From Gammaproteobacteria bacterium 45_16_T64 (GTDB taxonomy: Bacteria; Pseudomonadota; Gammaproteobacteria; Pseudomonadales; Ketobacteraceae): 64,000 bases of DNA. Where the stretch lies: NCBI GenBank assembly GCA_002162955.1, contig MABD01000018.1, forward strand, positions 1 through 64,000, written 5' to 3'. The notes beneath the pieces are model-generated. The model was not told where the DNA came from and did not search any database. It was given only the letters and a program-made list of their open reading frames with translations. The translations under genes were made by a program, and so were the position numbers. Every line of letters starts with the position of its first letter. Positions within the stretch are counted from its first letter, which is position 1. Below are positions 56,208 through 64,000 of the stretch, in pieces.

Positions 56208-56474
56208 TTAGGATGTGCCACTTGCTTGGGGCTGAGCTGTACCGCTTGCTTCGGGCTGAGTTGTGCCACTTGCTTGGGGCTGAACGGTTTGTTCTTTGCT
56301 CACTGTTGGTTTTGGCGCCGCCATACTTTGTTGACCGCTAACACCTGTGCGGATCTGCTGAACTTCTCCACCTGACTCGAGGAAAGCTCTGGTTTTTTCT
56401 TCAATGGATAGGGAGGTTTCAGACCCTGCAGGTTGCTTCTTTTTTGACACGACTGTCTTTGGTTTAATTGCCAT
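56208..56474 (-). CDS. Small basic protein with C-terminal QPxASGT repeats (SutA-like motif)
   Basis: 88 residues from ATG 56474; the longer frame to 56516 lacks a ribosome binding site. The N-terminus is Lys-rich (MAIKPKTVVSKKKQ), then comes FLESGGEVQQI followed by RTGVSG. This resembles the short FLxxGGxVQxI motif that I recall near the C-terminus of SutA, an RNA-polymerase-binding regulator in Pseudomonas. The tail has three QP(Q/E)ASGT units coded by an imperfect 24-bp tandem repeat that could vary in number. The SutA link is a motif resemblance only. Confidence 0.65.
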   Translation of the reverse strand: MAIKPKTVVSKKKQPAGSETSLSIEEKTRAFLESGGEVQQIRTGVSGQQSMAAPKPTVSKEQTVQPQASGTTQPEASGTAQPQASGTS

Positions 56475-56642
56475 TTTGGGTCTCTTATGGTTAAGCGGAG
56501 CAACAGCATAGCACAAATTAGGATATTTTTTTGGACTACTTTGCCCTGCAACACACCGACAACGCGCCTAAACCGCTTCTGTACGATCTACGTTGTACTT
56601 AATGGGGTAGTCGGCTAGTGTCACAGTGGACAAAAAACAAGG

Positions 56643-57080
56643 TTATGCCCCGTTCGCGATAAATTTCAGGCGCAATACCTGTCGCCCAAGATGCTCATTA
56701 AAACTACCTTCTAATACCTTGAATCCATATCGTGAGTAAAACTTACGCCCAATGGAGTTTTCTTCAGCCACGACTACTTCAAGATCCCCATGCAGGTCTT
56801 GAGCTTTATCCATTAGCGCTTTCCCCACCCCCTTCCCGTGAAGCCTTGGTTGAAGAAAGATTGCTCCAACCTCATTGCCCATTAATGCAATAAAACCTTT
56901 AACGTTGCCATCAACCACCGCCACCCATGTATCGGTATTCGGTAGATAAACTTCAGCGATATTTGTGCGCTCTTGGTCTATGAATTCATCTGTCATAAAC
57001 GGATGTGCTAATCGAGTAGCAGCTTCCCACGAGGCAAGAACCTCCTCTAAATCAGAATTTTTATATTGCCTTATTTCCAC
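56643..57080 (-). CDS. GNAT-family N-acetyltransferase (YjaB-like)
   Basis: 145 residues. It begins MEIRQYKNSDLEEVLASWEAA and has the acetyl-CoA loop LQPRLHGKGVGKALM and the AEENSIGRKFYSRYGFKVL end of a typical GNAT. FMTDEFIDQERTNIAEVYLP matches the YjaB-type group. Substrate unknown. It stands alone, 95 bp downstream of an AraC gene on the same strand. Confidence 0.92.
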   Translation of the reverse strand: MEIRQYKNSDLEEVLASWEAATRLAHPFMTDEFIDQERTNIAEVYLPNTDTWVAVVDGNVKGFIALMGNEVGAIFLQPRLHGKGVGKALMDKAQDLHGDLEVVVAEENSIGRKFYSRYGFKVLEGSFNEHLGRQVLRLKFIANGA

Positions 57081-57175
57081 AGAGTTGTTTCCTTTTGCTG
57101 ATTATTTACGCTAAAGAAACACATAGTAGCGGTATCCGCTTATTCTCGATTGAATAAAAACGACAGTATCTAACG

Positions 57176-57991
57176 TTATTCAAAATCTCCATAGGCATCG
57201 ATAGCCAAGTCACGATACTTCGCATATCTTCCAGGCGTACTTCCGATGGCCCCTTTTAGATACCGAACTAAATGTGATTGATCACTAAAGCCAAACTGTA
57301 ACGCTATATCAGCCCACTCCAATTCACTGCTATCCAGACGGTGAACATGATCTAACAACCGCTCTAAGCGTAGCATTGCATCATATTGTTTTAGGGTAAA
57401 CCCCGTCACGCGAACAAAACTGCGCTCAATGGTACGTTGAGAAAACCCAAGCTCAATACCAAGATCAGATAAAGGAGTGCCTAGAAATATAGGTATGACC
57501 TTGCGCACTAGATCACTATGTTTGTCCTCGTAGGGGTTACGTAAGAAGGGTTCCAGCAGACCATCAAAATGATCACGATGCTCCTCCGGTGATCTAGACA
57601 TGTCAGTTACTATTTGTTCAGAATCAAAAGAAAGAACCGCCTTACTGTCAATGATCTTATCAATAGCTAATTCTGAATGTGGTGACCTTAATGAATATAA
57701 TGTGCCAACATGGAATTTAATGCCCACAACAAGGAACGGCTGGGAGTGATCCATCACAAGAGTTTTACTGTGAGGGTAAATGAAATGACAACCGACCCCT
57801 TGAGCCTTAAAAGACTCTGATTGGTATTGATAAGACTGGGCGGAGTCAGCAAGTATTATATGACCAGCAGGATCAGGGTTGAGTTTCGGGTAGTCAGGGC
57901 CAATATCATCTTCAGTTTTTTCTAAAAACCAATAGCAGTCTATGAATCTTGCCACTGTTGGATCTTGAGGTGCTATTTTCCAGTTTCTCAT
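57176..57991 (-). CDS. AraC-family regulator
   Basis: 271 residues. An N-terminal sensor of the DUF6597 type (FIDCYWFLEKTEDD, LNPDPAGHIILADS) is followed by an AraC DNA-binding domain with LSDLGIELGFSQRTIERSF and WADIALQFGFSDQSHLVRYL. It starts 9 bp after the end of the Lrp/AsnC gene and is probably cotranscribed with it. Target unknown; the GNAT gene downstream is one candidate. Confidence 0.92.
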   Translation of the reverse strand: MRNWKIAPQDPTVARFIDCYWFLEKTEDDIGPDYPKLNPDPAGHIILADSAQSYQYQSESFKAQGVGCHFIYPHSKTLVMDHSQPFLVVGIKFHVGTLYSLRSPHSELAIDKIIDSKAVLSFDSEQIVTDMSRSPEEHRDHFDGLLEPFLRNPYEDKHSDLVRKVIPIFLGTPLSDLGIELGFSQRTIERSFVRVTGFTLKQYDAMLRLERLLDHVHRLDSSELEWADIALQFGFSDQSHLVRYLKGAIGSTPGRYAKYRDLAIDAYGDFE

Positions 57992-58000
57992 AGTTAACCG

Positions 58001-58471
58001 TCACAAATGATCCAAAGGTAACGCGCCGTTATCAACGACTTTTCTTAACACAAAACTGGAATGCACTCCGGTCACGCCTTCAATCCGAGTCAAACGTCCT
58101 AATAAAAATTCCTGATAATAATCCATGTCCGGCACCACTACTTTTAATAAGTAATCTGACGACTGGCCCGTAATGAGGGAACACTCCAACACTTCGGAAT
58201 AACCACTGACTTCCGCCTCAAACCGCTCGAAGCGATCTGGTGTATGCCTGTCCATACTAATAAATAAGATGGCCGTCAATTTTAGCTCCAGCTTTTCTGG
58301 ATTCAACAAGGTGACATGACGATCGATATAACCCGCGTCCTCTAATTGCTTTACTCGTCGGGAACAAGGCGATGGTGACAGCCCGACTAGATCGGCCAAT
58401 TCCAAATTGCTGACCCGGCCGTTTGCCTGCATCACCGCTAATATACGTTTATCCGTCTTATCCAATTTCAT
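58001..58471 (-). CDS. Lrp/AsnC-family regulator
   Basis: 156 residues from ATG 58471, chosen because GGAGA lies eight bases upstream; the frame is open to 58498. The helix-turn-helix is DKRILAVMQANGRVSNLELADLVGLSPSPCSRRVKQLEDAG (given here as a region, residues about 5-45), and the C-terminal RAM domain has LECSLITGQSSDYLLKVVV. Such regulators respond to amino acids and often control adjacent transport or degradation genes. Here the partner is an AraC gene. Confidence 0.93.
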   Translation of the reverse strand: MKLDKTDKRILAVMQANGRVSNLELADLVGLSPSPCSRRVKQLEDAGYIDRHVTLLNPEKLELKLTAILFISMDRHTPDRFERFEAEVSGYSEVLECSLITGQSSDYLLKVVVPDMDYYQEFLLGRLTRIEGVTGVHSSFVLRKVVDNGALPLDHL

Positions 58472-58777
58472 ACTTTCATCTCCATATTGGCGAAACAATG
58501 GTCAGCAGTAGCTAAACCCCATTGACTCTACAGCTTATTTGGCACAATAACCTACTTTAGGCGGCCAGCTAGCAATATAAGCAAGGCTTTCCCTATCAAA
58601 ACCAGCATACCTCCCCTTTCGCCTACAGTGCAATAGCCTCCCCATGCCTACCGAAGGGCATTATTCAAAGAAGCTTGTGCAAAAAACACTCTGAACCCCA
58701 TCAAAACGATAGAGAATCAACTCTAATGGACTAGAGCCATTCTCGCTGTCCGTGTCGTAAACTGCCTGTAAAAATGC
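58472..58777. other. Divergent regulatory interval
   Basis: This 306-bp stretch lies between the divergent Lrp and AraC genes. No gene is seen. A small inverted repeat (AATGG at 58725-58729 with CCATT at 58737-58741) and a nearby CTCTA/TAGAG pair are the only visible symmetry. It presumably holds both promoters. Confidence 0.35.
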
Positions 58778-59836
58778 ATGGAAAAAGGTAGAACAAATGT
58801 GAATACAATCAGCGAATGTCATAAAGAAATATTGGAATCTATGCGCTTCCCCAATAGCTATTCATTGATGAACCATCTCAATGATGATGCGCGAGTAGAC
58901 ACGCTACTTAAACAGGTTGGAGTGACTAAAGCAGACCTGTTAGTAGCCAATGGAACGATTTCTGGACTGCCCTTTAAACTGCTACTGGACTTAAATATCA
59001 GCGCCCATGATTCCCCCATACCCTACAGCCTAAACATCGCACAAGAATTTAATCTGGCCACCCACGGCATGTTAGGGCTGGCCATTGCCTCGGCCAAAAA
59101 CCTAGAAGAGGCCCTGGGGCTAGCAACACAATTTACGCCGCTGGTTAACCCCGCTATGCAGCCATCACTACACCAAAAAGATGGATCAGCTTTTTTAAGC
59201 ATGACATGCAATAAAGCCTTTGGGTCTGCTGCAGGGGTGTTGCTTGAAACCTCCATGATGGTGCTCAATCAATTTCTCTTACAAACAAGAGAACGTGTTA
59301 GGCCGGAGTATATAGAGTTTGATCATGCCACACCGTTTACCAAGCATTATTACGAAGCCTATTTTCAATGCCCCGTGTATTTCGAACGTGAAAACACTCA
59401 GATGGTGATTCAGGACGCGGCATTGGAAAGCCCAATGCGTTTCTATGATAAATCCACCGCCAACATTCTGCACGACCACCTTGACGAGCAACTTGATCGT
59501 TTTAAATACTCCCAAAACCCTTGGACCGTCGAAGTACGTAACTATTTGTCAGTACACCTAAAAGATCCATCGCTAACCTCCAAGGTGGCGGTGGCTGATT
59601 TCCTTAAGATCACACCCCGAACGCTCACCCGCAAGTTAAGCCAAGAAAACACGACCTTTCTATTACTGTTAGATGAGCTAAAACTCTTGGCTGCAAAAAA
59701 TGCGTTGGCACAAACCAATACCCCCATATCAAAGATTGCATATGAGATAGGATTTAACGATCCGCAGACTTTTTCCCGCGCCTTTAAGCGCTGGACAGGG
59801 ATCAGCGCGCGGGAGTACCGACAGAAAACAGAATAA
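58778..59836 (+). CDS. AraC-family regulator (OruR/VirS-like)
   Basis: 352 residues; a GTG at 58799 is an alternative start with AAGG upstream. The N-terminal ~230 residues are of the AraC_binding_2 type (LGLAIASAKNLEEALGLATQ), and the C-terminus has TSKVAVADFLKITPRTLTRKL and ISKIAYEIGFNDPQTFSRAF, ending GISAREYRQ. The same subgroup as the regulator at 21902. No catabolic genes adjoin it directly; the following gene is a lipoprotein. Confidence 0.92.
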   Translation: MEKGRTNVNTISECHKEILESMRFPNSYSLMNHLNDDARVDTLLKQVGVTKADLLVANGTISGLPFKLLLDLNISAHDSPIPYSLNIAQEFNLATHGMLGLAIASAKNLEEALGLATQFTPLVNPAMQPSLHQKDGSAFLSMTCNKAFGSAAGVLLETSMMVLNQFLLQTRERVRPEYIEFDHATPFTKHYYEAYFQCPVYFERENTQMVIQDAALESPMRFYDKSTANILHDHLDEQLDRFKYSQNPWTVEVRNYLSVHLKDPSLTSKVAVADFLKITPRTLTRKLSQENTTFLLLLDELKLLAAKNALAQTNTPISKIAYEIGFNDPQTFSRAFKRWTGISAREYRQKTE

Positions 59837-59982
59837 CCCTTCTCTCTATCTCGGATCGCTTTCATCAACGTCCTAAATCATCACCTTTTCGTCTCAAATT
59901 ACCTAATGCGTCTCACGGGTTGCCGTTAAGATTTTTGAGTCATTTGTATACATTTCGGATTGATATTGAGAGGGAAGATATA

Positions 59983-60990
59983 ATGAGAACAATAAGCCAA
60001 AAATATAGCCGCTTTATTAGGCCTTTACGCAAGATATCACTCATCACCACGATGGTTGCTTCCGTTAGTCTATTACCTGGGTGTGCATCAGAAGATGCTG
60101 AAGCGCCAGCATTGCTGAGCGAAGGCGAAAGTTCGCAGGGTCGAGTCGATTTTTTTGAGGCACTAAGACATGGCAGTTATGACGATGTGGATGACATTAT
60201 CATAACCCTAACAGAAGAATCCTCTGCCGGTGATCCGCGCAGCCAAGCGGTATTGGGTTTTGCCCACTCGTGGAAATTAGCAGAATATCGCCGCGACCCC
60301 ACCGATCCGAATATCACCCAACACGCACAGTTAGCGATCGATGCTTTTCACGGTGCAATAAAAGAAATCCCTGATGATGCACGACTACTCGGCTTTCGAG
60401 GCAGCTTCAGACAGGCTCAAGGCAAAATAGATGATAACTCCCTGCTCACCGCATTGGGGTGGTTTGATGAAGTAAACGCCGCTAAGCGTTGGCCTGCATG
60501 GGGGCTCTTCACCAAAGCCTATGGGCTTATCACGTTTGAACCAGAGGAGTCTCTCTACAAACAAGGAATCGACTTTATGTGGGAAAACCTGGATGTATGC
60601 GCGGGTGTCCCAGTAGATAAAGACTCATTCAATCTTCAGGATTATCCGCAATTAGGACAACCTTATTCGGACCCTCGGTTAGATCGCGCGTGTAACAATA
60701 CCGCCGTGGCACCTTATAACTTAGAGGGGTTTTTCTTATATTTCGGTGATATGTACGCAAAGGCATCGAACCTTGAAAAGGCCTCAGTGATGTATAACGC
60801 AGCGTTAGAGCTCGACCCCGGCAGTTGGCCTTATGCAGATGTGGCGAATACTCGCTTGGAGCGCCTAGAGGAACTACCTACGCTGTTTAATCTCGAAAGA
60901 GCCAGTAGCGAGTTAGTATCAGCCGATGACATCAACCTTTTCCAAGGGCCTATTAGCTGCGTATCCTGCCATCAAATGGCAGATCACTAA
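59983..60990 (+). CDS. TPR-like lipoprotein ending in a CXXCH motif
   Basis: 335 residues from ATG 59983, which has GGAAG upstream; the earlier frame start at 59920 precedes the ribosome binding site. A signal peptide ends in the lipobox LLPGC (Cys34). The mature part is helical and TPR-like (QAVLGFAHSWKLAEYRRDP, ASNLEKASVMYNAALELDP). The last 12 residues include CVSCH (326-330), the covalent haem c attachment motif. The position is odd for a cytochrome, and no distal ligand region is recognisable. I do not know the family. Confidence 0.8.
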   Translation: MRTISQKYSRFIRPLRKISLITTMVASVSLLPGCASEDAEAPALLSEGESSQGRVDFFEALRHGSYDDVDDIIITLTEESSAGDPRSQAVLGFAHSWKLAEYRRDPTDPNITQHAQLAIDAFHGAIKEIPDDARLLGFRGSFRQAQGKIDDNSLLTALGWFDEVNAAKRWPAWGLFTKAYGLITFEPEESLYKQGIDFMWENLDVCAGVPVDKDSFNLQDYPQLGQPYSDPRLDRACNNTAVAPYNLEGFFLYFGDMYAKASNLEKASVMYNAALELDPGSWPYADVANTRLERLEELPTLFNLERASSELVSADDINLFQGPISCVSCHQMADH

Positions 60991-61336
60991 AGCAGGGGCT
61001 TGATGGATGGTCTTGGATGGGGGCAGCCTCTCTTCTTTTAAGATGGCTGCCCCTCTGTCCACCAAAATAACAAACAGTTAAGCTATATTTCACCAACTTA
61101 CCACCTAAATACGCAATATATACAAACAAAACCATCAAAATAGCGGTATATTCGCAACCACTCACCTCAACCTTTCTCCTATACTGTATTCACAGGTTAA
61201 GCAACGAGAACAACCTACCCGGTTACCTGCAGACGCCCACAAGGCGAGCCTCAATTGCTTTGCTCTACCCGAGCAACCTACTGATCCACAAGATCCAGAA
61301 TCTGTAAATAATTACGTTAACGATTAAGGACTTATC
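60991..61336. other. Upstream region of leuA
   Basis: This 346-bp interval has a terminator-like hairpin after the lipoprotein gene, then about 280 bp without a recognisable gene. The final part leads directly into the short leader frame at 61337. The leuA promoter is expected here, but no strong consensus was identified by eye. Confidence 0.4.
61020..61053 (+). terminator. Terminator-like hairpin after TPR lipoprotein gene
   Basis: GGGGCAGCC (61020-61028) pairs with GGCTGCCCC (61045-61053), 9 bp, with inner TCTT/AAGA pairing that extends the stem. The following CTCTGTCC has only scattered T residues, so efficiency is uncertain. Confidence 0.5.
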
Positions 61337-61366
61337 ATGAGAATGCTCACACGACGACTTATATAG
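61337..61366 (+). CDS. Possible leuA leader peptide (9 residues)
   Basis: The frame ATG at 61337 to TAG at 61364-61366 codes for MRMLTRRLI and has AGGA seven bases before it, a better ribosome binding site than leuA itself has. It contains two Leu codons and a terminal Ile codon. The stop codon touches the hairpin at 61367. The arrangement is that of an attenuation leader for branched-chain amino acid synthesis, but it is poor in Leu codons compared with the enteric leu leader. Confidence 0.5.
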   Translation: MRMLTRRLI

Positions 61367-61389
61367 CCACCGGTTTCACCGGTGGTTTT
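61367..61389 (+). terminator. Candidate attenuator hairpin before leuA
   Basis: CCACCGGT (61367-61374) and ACCGGTGG (61378-61385) form an 8-bp stem with a TTC loop, followed by TTTT. It starts immediately at the leader stop codon and lies 59 bp before leuA. Its closeness to the leader frame suggests translation-coupled termination. Confidence 0.65.
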
Positions 61390-61447
61390 GCATATTGCTA
61401 TCAGCACCCCCGTTACCCCCTATCCTCTTTATAGAAAGAATCGCACC

Positions 61448-63109
61448 ATGAGCTTTGATCATAATAAATACCGCCCGTACCACCCTATTAATAAAACTGA
61501 CCGTCAGTGGCCCAACAACCAGATTACCCAAACACCCAAATGGTGTGCCGTGGACCTTCGGGATGGCAATCAAGCCCTAATGGAACCCATGAACGTTGCA
61601 CAGAAAGTGGCGCTATTTAAATTATTGGTCAAGTGTGGTTTTAAGGAAATCGAAGTCGGCTTTCCTGCCGCTAGCCAACCCGATTTCGACTTTGTACGAA
61701 AAATCATTGAAGAAGATATGGTGCCTGACGATGTCAGTATCCAAGCGCTAACACAGGCCCGCGAGCCGTTAATTGAGAGAACTTACGAGGCTTTAGCCGG
61801 TGCCAAAACTGCAGTGGTCCACGTTTATAACTCCACATCGCCCGTACAACGTAACCAGGTCTTTGGCCTAGACAAAGCAGGCATTAAAGCCATCGCGGTT
61901 GAAGGTGCGACGTTGGTCAAAACTATCTCGGCGCGCTACCCAGCCACCCACTGGAACTTCGAGTATTCCCCTGAGAGCTTTAGTGCAACCGAGCCCGAAT
62001 TTGCCTTAGAGGTCTGCAATGCGGTACTTGATGTGTGGCAACCCAACGCATCTCAACGAGCAATAATCAATTTGCCTGCCACTGTGGAATGTACATCGCC
62101 AAATGTATATGCGGACCAGGTGGAATACATTCATGAGAAGATTAATTTTCGAGAATTTATTGATATTAGCGTCCATACCCATAACGATCGAGGCTGCGCG
62201 GTTGCCGCGGCCGAACTTGCAGTGATGGCCGGTGCCGACAGAGTTGAGGGGACGTTGCTAGGTAACGGCGAACGCACCGGTAATATGGATATCGTCACCA
62301 TGGCGATGAACCTATATACACAAGGCGTCGACCCGGAGTTAACTCTGGAGAATATGGACGAGATCATCCGCACAGTAAAAGAGTGCACGCAATTACCGGT
62401 ACACCCACGCCACCCGTGGGCTGGAGAGCTTGTATTTACTGCATTTTCTGGCAGCCACCAAGATGCCATTAACAAGTGCTTGCAGCAGCGTACAGACGAT
62501 ACCCCGTGGGACGTCGCGTACTTGCCCATTGACCCCCTAGACCTTGGCCGAAGTTACCAAGAGATTATTCGAGTCAACAGTCAATCTGGGAAAGGGGGGG
62601 CGGCCTTTGTATTACAAAATGAATATGGGCTACATATGCCTCGCTGGATGCAACTAGCCTTCAGCCCCATTGTACAAAAAGCTACCGAGAATCATCAAGG
62701 CGCATTAGATAGCCAAACTATCTATGACCTTTTCTTCGACAGCTTTACTCCCATTGCGCCGTGGCAACTAGAACATTACGGTTGGGGTGACCAAGACGGG
62801 TTGAACGCCACCATTCTTGCAGAAGGTACAGCACACACTTTACAAGGCAAAAGCGATGGCCCACTGCATGCGTTTGTATCACAGATGAGCGCGATAACCG
62901 GTGACTCTATTGAGATCCAAGATTATGAGGAACACGCCATTCGCAAAGATAACCCCCAAGCAGGCAGCGATGCTCATGCGGCAACCTACGTAAGCCTAAA
63001 AGTGAACGGGCAAAACGCATTCGGCGCGGCAACGGCAACAGACACCTTAGGCGCAGCATTACATGCCTGTGTGGCAGCCATCAATATGGCTGCTAGGAAC
63101 AACCTTTAA
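61448..63109 (+). CDS. leuA: 2-isopropylmalate synthase
   Basis: 553 residues from ATG 61448. The frame is open from 61382, but that codon lies in the attenuator hairpin. The enzyme condenses acetyl-CoA with 2-oxoisovalerate, the first step of leucine synthesis. Start DHNKYRPYHPINKTDRQW and the catalytic VDLRDGNQAL (36-45) define the longer, actinobacterial/pseudomonad-type LeuA, with metal-binding VHTHNDRG and a C-terminal regulatory domain (from about 430) that binds leucine. It follows a candidate leader and attenuator. Confidence 0.95.
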   Translation: MSFDHNKYRPYHPINKTDRQWPNNQITQTPKWCAVDLRDGNQALMEPMNVAQKVALFKLLVKCGFKEIEVGFPAASQPDFDFVRKIIEEDMVPDDVSIQALTQAREPLIERTYEALAGAKTAVVHVYNSTSPVQRNQVFGLDKAGIKAIAVEGATLVKTISARYPATHWNFEYSPESFSATEPEFALEVCNAVLDVWQPNASQRAIINLPATVECTSPNVYADQVEYIHEKINFREFIDISVHTHNDRGCAVAAAELAVMAGADRVEGTLLGNGERTGNMDIVTMAMNLYTQGVDPELTLENMDEIIRTVKECTQLPVHPRHPWAGELVFTAFSGSHQDAINKCLQQRTDDTPWDVAYLPIDPLDLGRSYQEIIRVNSQSGKGGAAFVLQNEYGLHMPRWMQLAFSPIVQKATENHQGALDSQTIYDLFFDSFTPIAPWQLEHYGWGDQDGLNATILAEGTAHTLQGKSDGPLHAFVSQMSAITGDSIEIQDYEEHAIRKDNPQAGSDAHAATYVSLKVNGQNAFGAATATDTLGAALHACVAAINMAARNNL

Positions 63110-63179
63110 CCCCTAAATTCCATACCTAAGTGTTAGCATAGGCCTATCATTCCCATAGATCTCCTTCTTGGATAGGCTT

Positions 63180-63500
63180 ATGCACCCCAACAACCTACTT
63201 TCTGACCTCCCTCTTAACCTCACCGCAGAAGTATTCGAAACCTTAGCCAAGGGCACGAACATCCACATCGAGCGGATTGTATCCCTGGGCCATTCAACGA
63301 CTCCTGGCGAGTGGTATGATCAAGCAGATAACGAGTGGGTAATTTTGCTCCAGGGTGCAGCCCGCATTGGCTTTGATGATGGCTCAACAGCTGCGTTACA
63401 ACCGGGTGACTATCTCAATATCCCTGCCCACCAAAAGCACCGAGTTGAATGGACTGAAGCAGAAAACCCAACGATATGGCTTGCGATACACTATCATTAA
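63180..63500 (+). CDS. Cupin-domain protein
   Basis: 106 residues from ATG 63180, with GGAT upstream; a TTG at 63168 is less likely. The single cupin domain shows PGEWYDQADNEWVILLQGAARIGF and LQPGDYLNIPAHQKHRVEW, with Glu/His residues for a metal site (the first-motif His is replaced by Asp/Glu). Small cupins of this type are of unknown role, sometimes annotated as phosphoribosylaminoimidazole carboxylase-like or mannose-isomerase-like. It follows leuA by 70 bp and may be cotranscribed. Confidence 0.9.
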   Translation: MHPNNLLSDLPLNLTAEVFETLAKGTNIHIERIVSLGHSTTPGEWYDQADNEWVILLQGAARIGFDDGSTAALQPGDYLNIPAHQKHRVEWTEAENPTIWLAIHYH

Positions 63501-63729
63501 GCCGCTGTTTTATAGAACTTTTGTTACTTTGATAGTGATTATGGTTAACAAACAGCCAAACATACCAATAAACAGGCTACTATGAGTTATCAATAGGGTT
63601 TAACCTTGGATAATTGTCTTACAAATCATTACATTTGAAGACAGCAATTCATGGACGAAAACTCGTATTAGTGGAACACTAGCGACCCTGTACAATCCGC
63701 AATATTAGGTAAGCGCTGCGCGCTGGAGC

Positions 63730-64000
63730 ATGATGAGCAATTTTGACAATATTCGTCCCTATAGAGATCACGAAATACGTGATGTCATCGACAAGCTATT
63801 AAGCGAGCCGAATCTTGTACACACCATGCTTCATTACAAATTCCCCTCTCTTTGGGGCTGGACTGAAAAGCCAATTTCTCTATTTGTACGGTGGTTGATC
63901 CAGCGTGAACTAAAAGATGTTGATACCGTCAAGGATTTCCAATTATTAATTGCGAAATATCTCGAGGCAAACATTAAGAAGACAACTTCTGGCTTTAGCC
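63730..64000 (+). CDS. PlsC-like acyltransferase family protein, N-terminal part (cut by window end)
   Basis: The frame opens at ATG 63730 (or 63733), with GGAG just upstream, and runs 90 codons to the window edge without a stop. The product begins MMSNFDNIRPYRDHEIRDVI and later has YLEANIKKTTSGFS, which resembles the N-terminus of a gammaproteobacterial 1-acylglycerol-3-phosphate acyltransferase-like family I recall, where a glycerolipid acyltransferase domain follows. The diagnostic HxxxxD motif would lie beyond the edge, so the call is tentative. Confidence 0.6.
   Translation, partial: MMSNFDNIRPYRDHEIRDVIDKLLSEPNLVHTMLHYKFPSLWGWTEKPISLFVRWLIQRELKDVDTVKDFQLLIAKYLEANIKKTTSGFS

Noticed and set aside
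61382-61447. Upstream start of leuA
   Set aside because: It begins inside the attenuator hairpin; homologous sequence starts at ATG 61448.

Overview
The window looks like chromosome from a marine, probably hydrocarbon- or lipid-associated gammaproteobacterium. The GC content is moderate (mid-40s % by eye), protein sequences are typical of the Marinobacter/Alcanivorax/Ketobacter/Oleiphilus type of genome, and there is much acyl-CoA, fatty alcohol, Baeyer-Villiger and glutathione chemistry. The genus is inference only. No rRNA, tRNA or CRISPR was recognised.

Layout. 1-6.2 kb is accessory: an IS66 element cut by the left edge and inserted directly in front of a membrane-protein gene, two lipoprotein genes, small orphans, a frameshifted IS3 remnant and a YjdM/PhnA-like zinc-ribbon gene. 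6.3-9.2 kb is an SDR-FMO pair divergent from a TetR gene across a large perfect inverted repeat. 9.3-16 kb holds an unlisted 47-residue lipoprotein, frmA with a divergent LysR gene behind phased 11-bp repeats, a Crp/Fnr regulator, two unusual GST-like genes, an exported acetolactate decarboxylase and a GNAT enzyme. 16.1-22.9 kb is a same-strand set (AraC regulator, Baeyer-Villiger monooxygenase, SDR, PF10118 protein, acyl-CoA synthetase, SRPBCC protein) resembling the mycobacterial virS-mymA locus in content. 23.1-28.8 kb is the most interesting part: a six-gene, mostly overlapping operon of the uncharacterised STM4011-STM4015 families (two radical SAM proteins, an alkaline-phosphatase-fold hydrolase, an ATP-grasp protein, a leucine-rich-repeat protein) with a HAD phosphatase inside it.

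29-31.9 kb has a two-domain fatty acyl-CoA reductase gene divergent from a TetR/FabR-like regulator, with matching operator-like sites in front of each. 32-41 kb holds an LRR lipoprotein, a diguanylate cyclase, a Wzz-type protein, an aldehyde dehydrogenase, an SDR divergent from an Old Yellow Enzyme, and pdxH. 41-49.2 kb is envelope and signalling: OmpA-like lipoprotein, MoxR ATPase with VWA partner, DUF2799 lipoprotein, a hybrid histidine kinase overlapping a DUF1329 gene. 49.3-64 kb carries a class II superoxide reductase, a TetR-GST-GST unit, a CocE-type lipoprotein hydrolase, a second frmA, a CoA-binding protein, a thioesterase, several regulators, a lipoprotein ending in a CXXCH motif, leuA with a possible attenuator, a cupin, and the start of a PlsC-like acyltransferase.

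How it fits together: the reductase, monooxygenases, SDRs, acyl-CoA synthetase, aldehyde dehydrogenase and thioesterase could together interconvert acyl-CoA, aldehyde, alcohol, ketone and ester forms of lipids, each small unit under its own local regulator. The two FrmA copies and several GSTs point to glutathione-dependent aldehyde and electrophile handling. Functions are assigned from sequence motifs and memory of families; no searches were run.
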